Shown here piece after piece: positions 21,249-34,835 of a stretch of 64,000 nt of DNA. The notes below the pieces were generated by a model. The model saw only the letters and a list, made by a program, of their open reading frames with translations. It did not search any database and was not told the DNA's origin. Position 1 is the first letter of the stretch, and each line of letters opens with the position of its first letter. This DNA comes from Neostapfia colusana (lineage: Eukaryota; Streptophyta; Magnoliopsida; Poales; Poaceae). Location: the NCBI GenBank assembly GCA_030760725.1, contig JASWHV010000002.1, positions 63,295,900-63,359,899 on the forward strand, written 5' to 3'. The translations under genes were made by a program, and so were the position numbers.

Positions 21249-24200
21249 AACCACCATCAACATGCCCATTAGAGAACAAATTCACATATTGCAAAAGTGG
21301 TATTTCCCACATGTGATATAGGTGGGCTGGACATATGAAAACTCCTACAGATTGCTAAAGATGTCCATGCCAAATTTCACCCAAATTCAAAACCTTTTTG
21401 AGGTTATTATGGGTATAGTTAGAAAGAGGGCAGTTTGAAACCATATTCAGATTCAAACTGTTTTTATCCCATGAATTTAAAAGTGGGAGGCATATTCTTA
21501 TTCAGCACATTTTTGTGAGCTCACACACCAATTTTCACTCCATTTGGAGTTGATCTTGACATGAGCTAAGTGGGACAAATTCAAACTTTATTTGAATTCA
21601 AAACTGAACTTGTGCTGAAATTCATTCATACCAAACCCAATTTGAATTCTACTCAATTCAAATGGCTCATGGGTGAATAATTTGATTCACCAGGGGTATT
21701 ATGGGGCTCACTGTTTAAACAGTGATTAGGAGTAAATTTCAGAGGTTAAAACCCCGGGTGGGACCCACATGTCATAGAGAGAAGGAGGCAAAACTTGCAC
21801 ACAAAGTCACAGCCTCGGTGGGAAATTCCACCGAGCAGCTGTCGGCTGTGCCACCGAGCAGCTACCGGCGCCACCAGCTGCTTCCCCTCTCTGCGCGCTG
21901 GCGCCCAGGGCGGCTTGCTCGTGCCCCCATGCGACCGACACCGCCTCCACTGAGCAGGAGTCGGCCGGCTTTATCTTCTCGCGGGCAAACCCGAGCAGCG
22001 GCATGGTTTCTCGCCGCAGCTCTATGCTCAATCGGGAAAACCAGCAAAACCATCTCCTCCTTCGTCCCTGAGCTGCTAGACAGCCACCTGAGGTCGCACT
22101 CCACCTCCCCAACGACAGAAACCCCGAGCTCCGACCTCCTTTGCCCGAAAACGATCGCCACCGCGGCGACCTAGCCTCAGCCGAGAGTCAGGCGCCCGTG
22201 GACAGCATTCCACAGCCGTTTTCACGGTCCAGCAAGAGAGGCAACAGGAGCACGCGACCACCGTGCTGCTCTCCTCCAAGTTTGGAAGCAAACCATGAAG
22301 AATCCACAGAGAATTTCCAGTTTTTGCTCCGGCGACCGTAAACCGAGCTTCCGGTACGGTTTCTTCAAATTCTCGCTCTATGATATTTCGGAGGTTATCA
22401 AATCTTGCACATAGACGCTGGACTAGCCGGCGATCAAGTTCTTTTCTGCATCCGTGGCGTGAAACTATCTAGGAGTGACAAATTTCGAGCTCGATCGAGG
22501 GCGGCCATGGCGGGCACGATCGGTCACACGGTGCCGACCGACTTGCCGCCATCCCTGAACCCTTTTAACACCTTGTTGAGCTTCCTAGAGGTACACTGAT
22601 GCTGTAGGACCGTTTGTTCGAGGTGTTGGCGGGATAGAACCCACGGTCAACGGCGCCGAACCCTAACCGAGGCCGCAGCACGACGCCGGGATATTTCTGG
22701 TCACCCCCAGCCTGACCTGACACCACCAACATGTTCCTCGACGTCGACAACCCCCTGGCGGCGAGTTTCAGACCATGGGAGGTCCGGCAGCGGTGAGCCG
22801 GCGAGCCCCGAGTCTGCTCCGGCGAGGTCGGCGGCGCGGGCGCGAGAGAACGGCGGGAGGAAGAAGAAGCCGACTGGCCCACGTGTCAGCGGCTGAAGAA
22901 TTTAAATCGGGATCGGGTGTGGCCGGGGATCGGCTGTGCTGGCGCGCAAATACCCTGTGAGCTCCGGTATGCCGGACACCTCCGCGCTCGACACATGTCT
23001 CCGCGGGCCCCCGCGAGTTTAAACTTTTCCCCCGATTTTCAGAATTCTCCCAAACTTCAAATCCTCATAACCTTGGCTAGAAAGCTCCAAATCGAGTGAA
23101 CCAAATTTTGTTGGATTCAGCTCTCTGAGTACTTTGCAGCAAATCAAGTTTCAACTCATGAAAACCCTTATTTCTCCAGAATTAATTCCTCAAAATTTAA
23201 ACTGTTAGGAATTTTAACTGGAGAATCCTTTGGAGGAAAATCCTGGAATTTTGCTGGGATGTTCACCAAAATATCCCTGAACTACCATGAAAATTTCAGA
23301 TCCATTTGAGCTCATTTGATCCACCTAATGGTGTGATTAGTGAAACTGTTCCAGAGAAAATGGAAAATGTTCAGAAACATTTTCAGAATTTCCTCTGAAA
23401 TTTTTGGGCTCATATCTTTAGCTAGGAACCTTCAAATTAAGTGAGACCAACTCCATTAGACCCTCTGGAAATCTAGTTTTCAGAAAGTCATAGTTTGTTT
23501 CATGAAATCCTTAGAACACCCTAAAAGCCTTTAATTAAGGTCAAGTACATGATTAATTGTGGAGGGCTCAAATGAGCTTTGCTGCAACTAAAACTTGACC
23601 AAATCTCTATTTAGGTTGTAACCAAGCCCCAGTAAAAGTTTCACAGTCATTGGGTCTGTCTAGCAAGGGTTATAGACTTCACAACTTCAAACTTAATACA
23701 AATGCATCTAAATTGATACATGTATTTCTTCTATCATGTAGTCGCTAAGGTCGAGGAGGAACCCGAAGCCCTAGACTTTGTTACTCCGGAGGAGCAGCTA
23801 GCCTACGACCAAGAGCATCAAGGCAAGCTCCGGTTTGCATTAACCGTTTTACAAATTTTATTGTTTTGAGCACTTACTTGAGTATTATGATTCTTTGCAT
23901 TAGAGTCTTGTTTGGAAACCCAACTGCATAGCCAAGAAAACCATGGGATGGGTTTAGGATTGCAAACCCCGTTAGCTGCTGCAATGCTAAGATAGTGTAG
24001 GATTCGGTACAAGTCGAGTAGTTGGAACTACTCGCGAGCATAGGCTAGAGGCACTCGACTCGGGTAGAGATAGCACATGATACACATGGCAAGAAAGATG
24101 AGACCGAGCGGAGAGTAAGGGCAGCAGGACTTTGGGGCCTGCATGCTATAGCTCCGCTTGTGTCGATTAAGGACCGAGCCGTGTGCGGGCCTGTTGAACA

Positions 24201-25232
24201 AGCTAGAACAGTACCGAAGACCTACCGGCTATATGGGATCTGGGAAACTGATGTAACTCGGGTAGCTGGGTATTGAGGCATTGCCCGTCGTTCAGAGGGT
24301 AGGTTGAGAGCTTTAGGTGTAAATCGGCTGGCGGCACGGAGATGCGCGTGCAGAGACATCTTGCTCGGGACGATGGGACCGGTTCAATATTTGGCTGACG
24401 GGCGAAAGGTGGTTGTGTACGGCGTCCGTGATAGTTGTTGTAGGCAACATCGAGTACGGGCGTATGTGACGGGTTGTTCGGGTAACCCTGCAGGTGTAAA
24501 TCGATTATAATTGCCGTCCCTCGCGGTCAGTGAGTACCACTTTTTCACTGTACCTTGACGTAGAAAGAACAGGCTAGTTACATGTTAAAATGTTGCTGAT
24601 TGAAAGATGGACTTGATTGCTAATGACTTGCTGTAGTTTAGAGCTAACTAAAGTTCATTTCAACATTGGGCAAAATACATGAGAGAAATGCGTTTCTTGT
24701 TTGATTGCGGCTCTCTCATGTACCTTAGCGTAAGGTTCTCCACAACCTGCTGCTAAAACTTGAAAGTAAGGTTCTACTAATTAGGCGAGTCCTTGCAAAT
24801 GATTTTTACCTCATGTAACCCACAACCCCTCATTTAGCAGTTCCATGTTTAGGTGAGACGGGTCAGACTTGCTGAGCCTTCGTGCTCACTGCTTGTGTTT
24901 GAAGCTTTTGCAGGGTTCTATGAGGAAGGGACTCCCGAAGAGGAGACGGAACCCTAGGAGGGGAACCCCGTCGAGTGGGAGTCGTGCACGCCGCAGAGTT
25001 AGTGTGCGTGTGTGCTAGCAAGGACACGTTCAAGGGCTGAACGTGGACTTGATGCGTAGTCTACGCCCGTGAGTGTAGACTGGAACTATTTTGATGTACA
25101 CATGTTCATAAACTTGTTTATCTAATAAAATTTCGCTTCCGCTTTGTACCTTTGACGTGTGTTACCTGGTGCTGTGCAACGCAGCACCCCTCACCGTGAT
25201 CCTGGCTCGACAACACCTTTGGGGTCGTGTCA
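21249..25232 (+). mobile_element. A'': solo LTR of the element A family, 5' end deleted
   Basis: A plus-strand LTR ending GGGGTCGTGTCA, collinear with element A's LTR but lacking its first ~91 bases. The left junction lies in a GCAAGT string shared by D pol and the LTR (21243-21248). On the two sides D pol lacks about 100 residues between the protease (..APLCLGGR) and ..ELAPGT, so one deletion removed the LTR start and adjacent pol. No PBS follows the LTR and no PPT precedes it. Exon-like segments: 23742-23822 (intact) and from 24914 (TAG at 24955-24957). Poly(A) signal near 25,124. Confidence 0.88.
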
Positions 25233-25385
25233 TCTACCCCCTAAGCATAACGGTGCTTTTGGGACCATTACACTTGCTGAAATTTTCCCACCCGGTGAAC
25301 AAATCAAATAAGGATTTTCAGTGGGTAGTATTTGTAATCTAAGCTCAGCAACATAAGCTTGGCTAATGAAATTATGCGTGGCACC
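25233..25385 (-). pseudogene. Protease fragment of element D
   Basis: Minus-strand ATHNFISQAYVAELRLQ, LICSPGGKISASVM and APLCLGGR, the aspartic protease region just after the DSG catalytic triad. The triad itself is on the other side of element C (near 34,840). The GCACC duplication at 25381-25385 marks C's insertion point. Confidence 0.9.
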
Positions 25386-27512
25386 TGAGGGGGACCCGGC
25401 CCATTTCACAGGGCCGTGCCGCTCATCTGGGAATCGCATTGGGTGGTGCCGTGTTATGCGGCACCTAACAGCACACATATAAGGAAACTGTATTACATAA
25501 ACCAAAACCGGAAGCTTACAAGTGTTCTTTGTAAATAGTTTACATCAAATAACTACCTCGGAAGCCTATGAACAGATCACGTCAAATAACTAATGACCAC
25601 TTGAGAAGAGGTCCAGCCCGTGGACTCCTCTCGCTAGCAACACGAAGACATTGCGGCGGCTGGGTTCTCCATGTGTTACATGACTCGGAAGTTTCTGAGT
25701 CTCACCGGACAACCTTCTTTATAAACGCCGATGTTAACCTGCAAAGCCATTCATATAGCAAGAGTGAGCACAAAGGCTCAGCAAGACTTAACCGTCTCCC
25801 CTAAAGCATGCAACTCTTCATGAAGGTGACATAGACAATAAACAAGAAAGTTGCATAAATACTTGCCTACACGTTCTTCCTTAACTTTCAGATTTTATCC
25901 ATCACAGTAGTGATCTTGCGCCGAGCAACATTGGAACTCCACAATCAAATAAAAAACACTTCATTCAAATGTTACTTGTCCCAAGGTAAAAATTAATGTT
26001 AATTTGCTCTATCACTACTTCATACATGGTTTTCATGCAATTCCAATTATCATAGCAGCAACTAAAACTTGCAAACTGTTCTCACACAACTTGACAATTA
26101 CGTCACAGAGCAGCGAGCAAGTGGTACTCATATCCGCGAGGGATGGTGATTCGAATCAAACATTATCCGGATAACTCGACACATATGCCCGCCTCTGAAG
26201 ACCCTAATATGGCGTCCTTCATTACATCGTATGTGGCAACCTTTCGCAGGACACCCGCCTCTAGAACCGGTCACGCCGTCTCGGGCTCATAGGTCTAACG
26301 AGATGATGTGGTATGCCTCTACAATCCAGTTAACCAGGTACATTGGTTTCCTGGGTCCCATATAGCAGTAAGCATCCGGTACATAACTTAATACTTTCTC
26401 CCAGGGCCGCACACGGATCGGTCCATAACCGACACAGACAGAGCTACTCGACCAAGACCTTATCTTGTCGCTGCCTAACCCTCCTGCCCGGTCTCATCTT
26501 TGGAAACAAAAACTTTAGTTTGTCTCTTTAAACCACACCAGTGTAATCCTGAACTATAGCTCGCGAGTAGATTCCAACTACTCGACTTCTACCTGATGTT
26601 ACAACCTATTTAGCATGGCAATATCCTACAGCGGGGAAAACTCAATTCTACCCTTAATACAGGCCTTAGCTCCTTCAAGAGGTGCTGCAGGGTTCATTTT
26701 GGTCATGCATGTGGAATATAAAACCTTCCTGACCTAATGCACATACAAACTGTAACCATAATGGTGAACAAAGTAAAAACTTTATAAAACGACTTAGATG
26801 CAAACCGGAGCTTGCCTTGGTTTTGCAGGTGACTAAGACTGTATTCGGTTAGTGAAGACCACTTGAGGCTTGAGCACTCGCTTTCCTCCTTCTTTGATCT
26901 CCACTTCGATTGCTTCACGATCTTCACGTAGATGCTACACGTTACAAATATGCATAGTATGTAATTGCAAAGCTTTTGCTAACAAGTTCTAATGACAAGT
27001 TTAAACCTGGAACTCTGTTTAAGAATTTAAAATGACACTAGTGCTAGTGGTTTGGGTTTGGGTTATGCAACATGATCAAGTGATAAATGCATTTCATCAC
27101 TTGTGTGTTACTCATCTAAGAGGTTAAACAGGACAGTAATGATCCAAAGCTCCAATGGAGCTGAAAATTTTTATGTAAGTTCCTTGTCGCAAAAAAATCA
27201 TTTGACCCAAAATTCAGAATTTTTCAATGAGTAGATCACTCCAAACAATTCCCTAAGAATTTACGCAAAAAGGAATTAGTTCTGAATAAATTTGCACTTT
27301 CATGCAAATTCAAGTGAACCACAATTTCAAACATAGCTCAGGGAGCATGCATGAATTTTCCTAGGATTTTTGGAGCTAAGAATTTGCCCAGAACTGAATT
27401 TTCAAGTTTTGGAATCTTTCTGAAAATGTTTCTGTATTCATTTGAACACAGAAACTTGAACTCTGAATTCTCTTAATCAAATCAACTCTAAATGAGCTGA
27501 AATTTTTACAGG
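25386..27512 (-). repeat. 3' LTR of element C, 3' half only
   Basis: Homologous to 30665-about 32741 of the 5' LTR. Homology stops at about 27512, where protease-linker coding sequence (KLEDIPVV, minus strand) begins. Contains the GCAAGCTCCGGTTTGCAT block near 26800-26817. Confidence 0.88.
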
Positions 27513-29124
27513 AGTACCGGATATTTACGGACTACCGGAATGTCTTCTAACTTTCAGGCTTCGATATTACATACTTCCGGGACTTTGGAAACAGCTTTGC
27601 CGAGAAACAATGTATGACGCCCGTGAAGTGGAGAGTCCAAATGAACACTCCGGTTCTCGATGTCCAAAACAGCCCTATGGAAAGTTAACCATGATATTCC
27701 CAATATAGCATCAATTCCTTGATCTTCGAGAATAATGAGGATGGCAGGATAAACATTTCCACCCAAACAAAGTGGTGCTCTAGAAACGACTTCATTAGTC
27801 CATATGTCTCGACCTGGCGAAAGAATAAGGTAAGAACCTTTTGTGATAATTGTGTAAATCTGATCCCGGATCACCGTCGCCTTGCTAATGAAGTTATGTG
27901 TTGCACCAGAGTCGAATAGAATGACAATCGGCTTGTCATTTAAGGTGAAGCGGCCCGCGAGAACTGGTCCCCCCTTGGGCAAATCATGGACCTACACATA
28001 ATTAACAGTTCCCACTTTGGACATGGCTTTTCTTTGCTGTCCAAGATCATTATTTAGAACTGGACCCTTAGACATCACGTTGCTGCTCGGTTCAGTTGCT
28101 TCACTGACTTTGTGTTCATTGTCAATTTGAAGTGGGATACCACTCGGTTCAGCTGAGAAATCACCTTGATCATCTTCAATATCTTGAGGGGAATAATATT
28201 CTGGTGCTCATTGTTGGTACTGAGGTGCACGAGAAATAAGTTGTTGCTGCGGTGGAGGTAAATAAAACCTCTGTGGAGTATAAGAGTCGTCATACTCCAA
28301 GAATGGATGCTCCTTTTGAGGAACCTCTCAACCGGAAGGTGAACGGATTACCGACCGATACTTCTGAGGCATATGATTGCATTCAGCCTGTGATGAGCCC
28401 CTCTCCCTCTTTTCTTTAAGGTAGAGATTGTTATAATATTCCTGAGTGATAGCACAGCTAACAAACTCATCAAAATTCTTATGGCTAACTTGAGCCAACT
28501 CACATCGCAGCCTAGCAGTCAGCCCCCGGTAAAAATGATAACCCTTCATGGCTGGGGATTTCACATAATCAGAAAACAATGAGCTAGGCGATTAAATTCC
28601 TTCGCATACTCAATAACACTCATCTCCCCTTGTTTTAGATTCTATAATTCATCAAGACTTGTTTTCATTATGCCCGCAGGAACGAAACGAGCACGAAATG
28701 CATCCTGGAACTCCGTCCACGTGACATGATACCCTTCTGGTTTGATAGCAAGGTACTCTGCCCACCAGGTTCCAGCAAAGCCGTGAAGCTGCTGATCGGC
28801 AAATAGAGTCTTCTGGAAGTCATCACATTGAATCAACCCAAACTTGGACTCAATGACATGTAACCAGTGATTTGCTTCACAATGATCAGCCGCTTAGGAA
28901 AATACCGGCTGTTGTGTCGCCAAGAAATCCAGATAAGTGCTCTGGGTTGGAATGTGATGTTGAGCTTCTCTATTTATTCCTTGATGAACTAGAGTTTGGA
29001 GAGTTTCATTGATCTTCACCATAATTTCCGCCAATCCGGTTGGCGATGGCTCTTGTGATGAAGTCGAGTCATTCCCACCTCGACTCGAACCTCCAATCTC
29101 CATTTGAGAATGTGCGCGTACCAT
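27513..29124 (-). pseudogene. gag-protease remnant of element C
   Basis: Gag starts at 29124 (MVRAHSQMEIGGSSRGGN), preceded by GTGCAG. It has stops after ATQQPVFS (28894) and SLDEL (28642) and at 28328, with recognisable gag motifs (WWAEYLAI, TWTEFQDAFRARFVPAGI, LYLKEKRERGSSQ). The protease frame 27982-27554 is open with the catalytic DSGATHNFISK, ILSPG and ILGISWLTFHRAVLD; it ends with KLEDIPVV near 27,525, cut by the deletion. I find no CCHC zinc knuckle between gag and protease (28000-28330), unlike A. It belongs to the same chromovirus type but is well diverged. Confidence 0.85.
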
Positions 29125-30641
29125 ACTGCACGAAATTTTTTTTTTGAGTCAATAAATTTTTTTCCAGTAGTAAGTAAAGATAAGTAAAACATGAGCATGT
29201 CATGAACTTTACGAAAGCATAACCACATTCATTTTTAGACAAATCTTAAGTACGCTAAACTAATCAGCTTCACTAGCCTGACCAGTTCACACAAACTCCA
29301 AACTTTACTCAAGTTAACTACATATTCTTGACTTGAGCTCAATATCAAAGTTTTATTATACTTCAGTATCTTTTCAATGCTTATTCATATGCCTCTAGAA
29401 CATTTCTGGATTAAAAGTTATGATTTTCCAAAGTTGACAGAATTCCTGGATAAAATTTGCCAGCATCTCCTTTGTATGTGGCTACATTATCACAGTTGTA
29501 TACGGAAATACAATAAGAATATGAACAAGCTTTGAACTACAAAAATTCTGCACATTTCATAAACTTTACAATGGTGTATCATAGGCTCCTTAAAGATTTT
29601 TCTACAGCAAGTTATGGCTGAAAAACATAAAGGTCCAGAGAGGTTTTTCTGCTGTCCTGGTTCTGGACAGTTTGCCTTCAACTGGACTTTTCACCAATTT
29701 AATGTGCGATTTTGCTCTGGAGGTCTACAAAGAAGTTGTAGAGAACTTGAATATAATTCCAGAACTGTATCATACACCTTAATTGGTTAAATCTACTCAG
29801 AGTTATGCTCTGTCAAAGTCCAGCAAGAATTCCTGCCAGAAAACAGAGCACTCTGTTTTTGAAATCTTTGAAGCCTAGTCATTCTCTGATTTGAATCTTA
29901 GCTCAAAATAAGAGTTCAGTAACTAATATTTGTTTCAAACTTCCATTTTTAGTTGAAATTTAGTTCATGAATCATTTCTTCATAGGGAATAGGTTATTAA
30001 GTGTAGTACGTTGTCAATGCACCGTAAGAATCATGTCAGTACTACGTAGCCTCACCGAAAGAAATACCTAACCGGATTATACCGGCATATCTGTATTATC
30101 GGTGGCACTAAGACGGTCACTCGCAAACGTGTGCTACTCGTTCTACGGTTTCGTGATTAAACCTGCATAAATCACAAACAATTGTCAGGTTCGGCTGCAC
30201 ACCGAACCCGGTCCCAATACAGTTTGTACACCCGTTCATCATCACTCGCACAGGTTTTCTCAAGCCAAACACGCCTTGAGCTACGTGTTCACGTTACTAA
30301 ACACGTGACGGGGTCTCCCATACTTGCCCGTAGCATGCCAGGGAAGGGCGTTGCTCGAATACCCCAAACGACATGAAGAGTCGTAGAGGATACCAAAGCT
30401 GGCCGTGTTACCTGCCACCCGTGAGGCTGCACCCTATCTTGTGCGCACTGGTGGACAGCGCTTACCTGCACCCCCAAGACATATGAAGTCCCGAGATGCA
30501 TGATTTTCCAACATAAGCAAGTAAGATAGGTTGCCACCTTCATTATGTGCTAATATAGTAGTCCTTATGTGGGCCTAGTACCGTTTCCTCACCATATCCT
30601 AAGTTTTTGTCGTAATACGATCCTTATTCCGTGCGCTATTA
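29125..30641 (-). other. Leader of element C, no upstream ORF
   Basis: About 1.5 kb between PBS and gag with no ORF like those of A, D and E. It retains conserved leader words: CAGGTAAGCG (donor-like, 30468-30459, minus strand) and GGTGGCAGGTAAC (near 30405-30417). Confidence 0.65.
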
Positions 30642-30661
30642 CCAATGCGGCTCTGATACCA
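30642..30661 (-). promoter_or_regulatory. Primer-binding site of element C
   Basis: Minus-strand TGGTATCAGAGCCGCATTGG, three bases (GCG) inside the LTR end; perfect tRNA-iMet core. Confidence 0.93.
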
Positions 30662-30664
30662 CGC

Positions 30665-33600
30665 TGAGGGGGACCCGGCCCGTGTCACGGGGCCGTGCCG
30701 CTCACCCGGGAATCGCATTGGGTGGTGCCGTGTTATGCCGAACCCAACAGCACACACATAATGAAACTGTATTACATAAATCAAAAGCGGAAGCTTACAA
30801 GTGTTCTTTATAAATAGTTTACATCAAATAACTACAGGAGAAGTCTATGAACAGCTCGCGTCGAATAAATAATGAGCACTCGACAAGAGGTCCAGCCCGC
30901 GGACTCCTCTCGCTAGCAACATAAAGACATTGCAGCGGCTGGGTTCTCCATGTGTTACATGACTCGGAAGTTTCTGAGTCTCACTGGACAACCTTCTTTA
31001 TAAACGTCGATGTTAACTTACAAAACCAATCATATAGAAAGAGTGAGCATAAAGGCTCAGCAAGACTTAACCGTCTCACCTAAAGCATGCAACTCTTCAT
31101 GAAGGTGACTTAGACAATAAACAAGAAAGTTGCATAAAGACTCGCCTACACGTTCTTTCTTAACTTTCAGATTTTAGCCATCACAGTAGTGATCTTGCGC
31201 CGAGCAACATTGGAACTCCACAATCAAACAAGAAACACTTCATTCCAATGTTACTTGTCGCAAGGTGGAAATTAACTTTAATTTACTCTATCACTACTTC
31301 ATACATGGTTTTCATGCAATTCCAATTATCATAGCAGAAACTAAAACTTGCAAACTTTTCTCACGCAACTTGATTACGTCACAGCACAGCGAGCAAGCGG
31401 TACTCATATTCGCGACGGACGGTGATTTGAATCAAATACTGACCGGATAACTCGACACATACGCCCACCTCTGAAGACCCAAATCTGGCGTCCTTTATTA
31501 CGTCGTATGTGGCAACCTTTTGCAGGACACCCAACTGTAGAACCGGTTGCGCCGTCTCAGGCTCATAGGTCTAACGAGACGATGTGGTATGCCTCTACAA
31601 TCCAGTTAACATGGTACATCGGTTTCCTGGGTCCCATATAGCAGTAAGCATCCGGTACACAACTCAATACTTGCTCCTAGGGCTTCCCACGGCTCGGTCC
31701 TTAACCGACACAGATAGAGCTACTCGACCAAGACCTTATATTGTCGCTTCCTAACCCTCCTGCCCGGTCTCATCTTTGGAAACATAAACTTTAGTTTGCC
31801 TCTTTAAACCACACCCGTGTAATCCTGAATATAGCTCGCGAGTAGATTCCATCTACTCAACTTCTAACGGATGTTACAACCTATTTAGCATGGAAATATC
31901 CTACAGCGGGGAAAACTCAATTCTACCCTAGACTCCCGGGTTCATTTTGGTCATGCATGTGGAGTATAAAACCTTCCTGACCTAAAGCACATACAAACTT
32001 TAACCATAATGGTGAACAAAGTAAAAACTTTATAAAATGACTTAGATGCAAACCGGAGCTTGCCTTTGTTTTGCAGGTGACTAATACTCTATTCAGTTAG
32101 TGAAGAGGCTTGATCGCTCGCTTTCCTCCCTCTTTGATCTCCACTTCGGTTGCTTCACAATCTTCGCGTAGAACGTTATGAATATGCATATGTATTTAAT
32201 TGCAAATCTTCTGCTAACAAGTTCTAATGACAAGTTTAAACATGGAACTCTGTTTAAGAATTTAAAATGACACTGGTGCTAGTGGTTAGGGTTTGGGTTA
32301 AGCAACATGATCAAGTGATAAGTGCATTTCATCACTTGTGTGTTACTCATCTAAGAGGTTAAACAGGACAGTGATGATACAAAGCTCCAATGGAGCTGAA
32401 AATTTTTATGTGAGTACCTTGTCACAAGAAAGTCATTTGTACAAAAATTCAGAATTTTTCAATGAGTAGATTACTCAGAACAATTCCGTAAGCATCTAGG
32501 CAAAAAGAAATCAATTCTGAATAAATTTGCACTTTCATGCAAATTCAAGTGAACCACAATTTCAAACATAGCTCAGGGAGCATGCATGAATGTTCCTAGG
32601 ATTTTGGATCTAAGAATTGCCCAGAACTGAATTTCCAAGTTTTGGAACTTTTCTGAAAATGTTTTGGTATTCATTTGAACACAGAAACTTGAACTCTGAA
32701 TTCTGTTAATCAAATCAACTCTAAATGACCTGACATTTTTACATAATTTTACTAACATGTTATAGAGTATTCTGGAAAAATTGGAGGATTTTTGGATGAA
32801 CCAAACTCCCTCTAAAATACTTTAGCTTAAAAGATTTAAAGAATTTCCCAGAATTAAATAATGACTTTCATACAAGTTGGGTTGCATATTTGAATATATC
32901 TTGCCAATATGAATCTAACACAATTTGAATCACCCAATTTGGAGTTTCCTAGCAAAAGTTATGATCTTCTATAGTTTGGGGAAAATCTGGAATTCAATTT
33001 AAACCGGGGAAAAGTTTAAACCTGACTGTGGGTCTAGGGGACCACGTGTCACTCGCTGGAACAAGCCACACGGGGCCAAAGAGCTATTTCCGTGCAGCCA
33101 CAGTGTGATCCGATGCCACAGAGTATCCGGACACTTCTTCCCGAGTGACTGACACACGGGCCCGGCAGTTTTCTTCAACCTCCAGCCGCCCGCGCTGCCG
33201 GAGCTCGCCGGAGCACCTCGTCTGCCGCCTCTCCGGCCATCCCCCATGCCCAAACTCGCTGCTAGGCCCTAATTCAACTTGAGGAACACGATGGGAGGGT
33301 CTCCCCGGACCAGCGAAGTCCCCAACCTATCTCTCCACGGTGCAGCGGCTCGGGAAATGATCAGCGACCTCGCCCGGCTCTTCTAGCCCGCCAAATACCC
33401 GGAGGATCGGTGCTACAGCATAAGTTATGACTAGAGAAGTTCGGCATAGTGGTGGTAAGGCCCAGGAATAGCTTCAAGGTGGGTCTAACCGTGTGTCCAA
33501 GACTTCCCTCCATTTGCGCCGTTAGAAAAGCTCATAATACACCGGCTACAAGTGATTTAATGCTAGGGTTATGAAGCAAACTTATGCGCCATCAAGTCTA

Positions 33601-34835
33601 GCTACTGTGTGTGAAGTTTTGTGGCCTCTAAATGAGAATCAATCGGGAATTTCATGAATTCATACCCGAGGGTGGTTTTGCACCGGCCTGGAAGAAAACA
33701 GGAATTCCGCCGGCGACGATCCCCCGTTGGACTTGAGCTTCAGAGGTGAGCTGCGTGGAGGCTCGGCCCGTCCAACAGTCCTCTTTCTCGGTTGTGAAGG
33801 ACTCTCTGTAGGGCTGTCCACGAGAGCACCTTCTCTCGGCTATGGTTCGGACGCCACGGGACAAAGGTATTCTCGGCATAGGGAGGCTAAGCTCACTCAG
33901 TGATGGTGCGAGGAGGTCTTAGAGGTTGCTATGGTGTGGTTTTGCTGCTCAGCCGAGGTTTGCACGCGAAGTTGTGGGTGGCCGAGCGATCGACGGGGTG
34001 CAGCGATGGCTCTGTTGTTTGCTTTCGTGAGGGAGAAGAACCGAGCTGTTCCTTTGGTGCTGTGGCAAAGGAGAGCACGGCTGAGGAGTGAAGAGGTCGC
34101 CGAGGGAGTGCCAGCGCGAGGGAAAACCCCAAGGAGGAGGTGTCTCGGCTTCCCTCGGTGTCGCCTGTGGAGAGCTGCTGCTCTGCTCGAGTGAATCGAC
34201 CGAAGAGCAAAAACAGAGACTGTGCACTGAGATCATTTGCAAATTTCAATTGCCTCAATGACATGTGGGTCACACAAACAGCTCCATTTTATCCTCTAAA
34301 ATATCTCCCAAGATTTGCAAATGATGAAATTAAATTGTGGGATTTCAAATCAGAGGTGCATTTGGATAATTGGGCAAGTTTCATCCAAATTGAAATATGT
34401 ATTTGAATTCTTTGCAATTTAAAGTCCTTTTGGAAAATGAGTTGCAAATCATTTCAAAAATTCATTAAACTTTGCATACCCACTATTTTGGACCTAAGGA
34501 ATTGAAATATGGAATCTGATTTTAAATTTGATTGCTGCAAATGAGCTTTTGAACACATCAGTTTGCCATTTCTATTGTAGTTCCTTCATTTGAAATTTGA
34601 ATTGAAAATTTAGTTCACAATCTGATTTTGAAACTTTCCATTGCACATGAGACTTCAAATATGTGGTTTTAATCCACCTAGGGTCCAAGCATATAAGTAA
34701 CCATAAGCTTGTTTAGAAGAGCTCTCATGTGTATTATCATATGTGGAAAAGTTTAAACAAGTCCAATTTCTTGAATCTGAACTCAACTTTATTCACGGCT
34801 CAAGTTTTCCATTTACAAGTGTTTGGAATTTTAAA
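30665..34835 (-). repeat. 5' LTR of element C (4,171 bp)
   Basis: Ends CCCCCTCA before the PBS; starts TTTAAAATTCC, with the boundary fixed by the target duplication. The GC-rich leader part is at about 33,030-34,200. The conserved GCAAGCTCC donor-like block is near 32,063, but its exon-like frame is damaged relative to the 3' copy. No gene. Confidence 0.88.

Larger units (their letters stand above)
25386..34835 (-). mobile_element. Element C: deleted Ty3/gypsy element inserted in D's protease
   Basis: Flanked by a perfect 5-bp duplication GCACC (25381-25385 and 34836-34840) inside the DSGA/THNF coding sequence of D. On the minus strand: full 5' LTR (34835-30665), PBS, leader, gag and protease remnants to 27513, then a deletion removing RT, RNase H, integrase and the first half of the 3' LTR; the remaining 3' LTR half is 27512-25386. 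The outer 5' terminus reads TTTAAAATTCC rather than TG. Confidence 0.92.

Noticed and set aside
25230..25505. 91-codon minus-strand frame joining LTR and protease sequence
   Set aside because: Chance read-through across the C insertion border; only the protease part is ancestral coding sequence.
30182..30543. Short frames in the leader of element C
   Set aside because: Not conserved in the leaders of A or D and without recognisable motifs.
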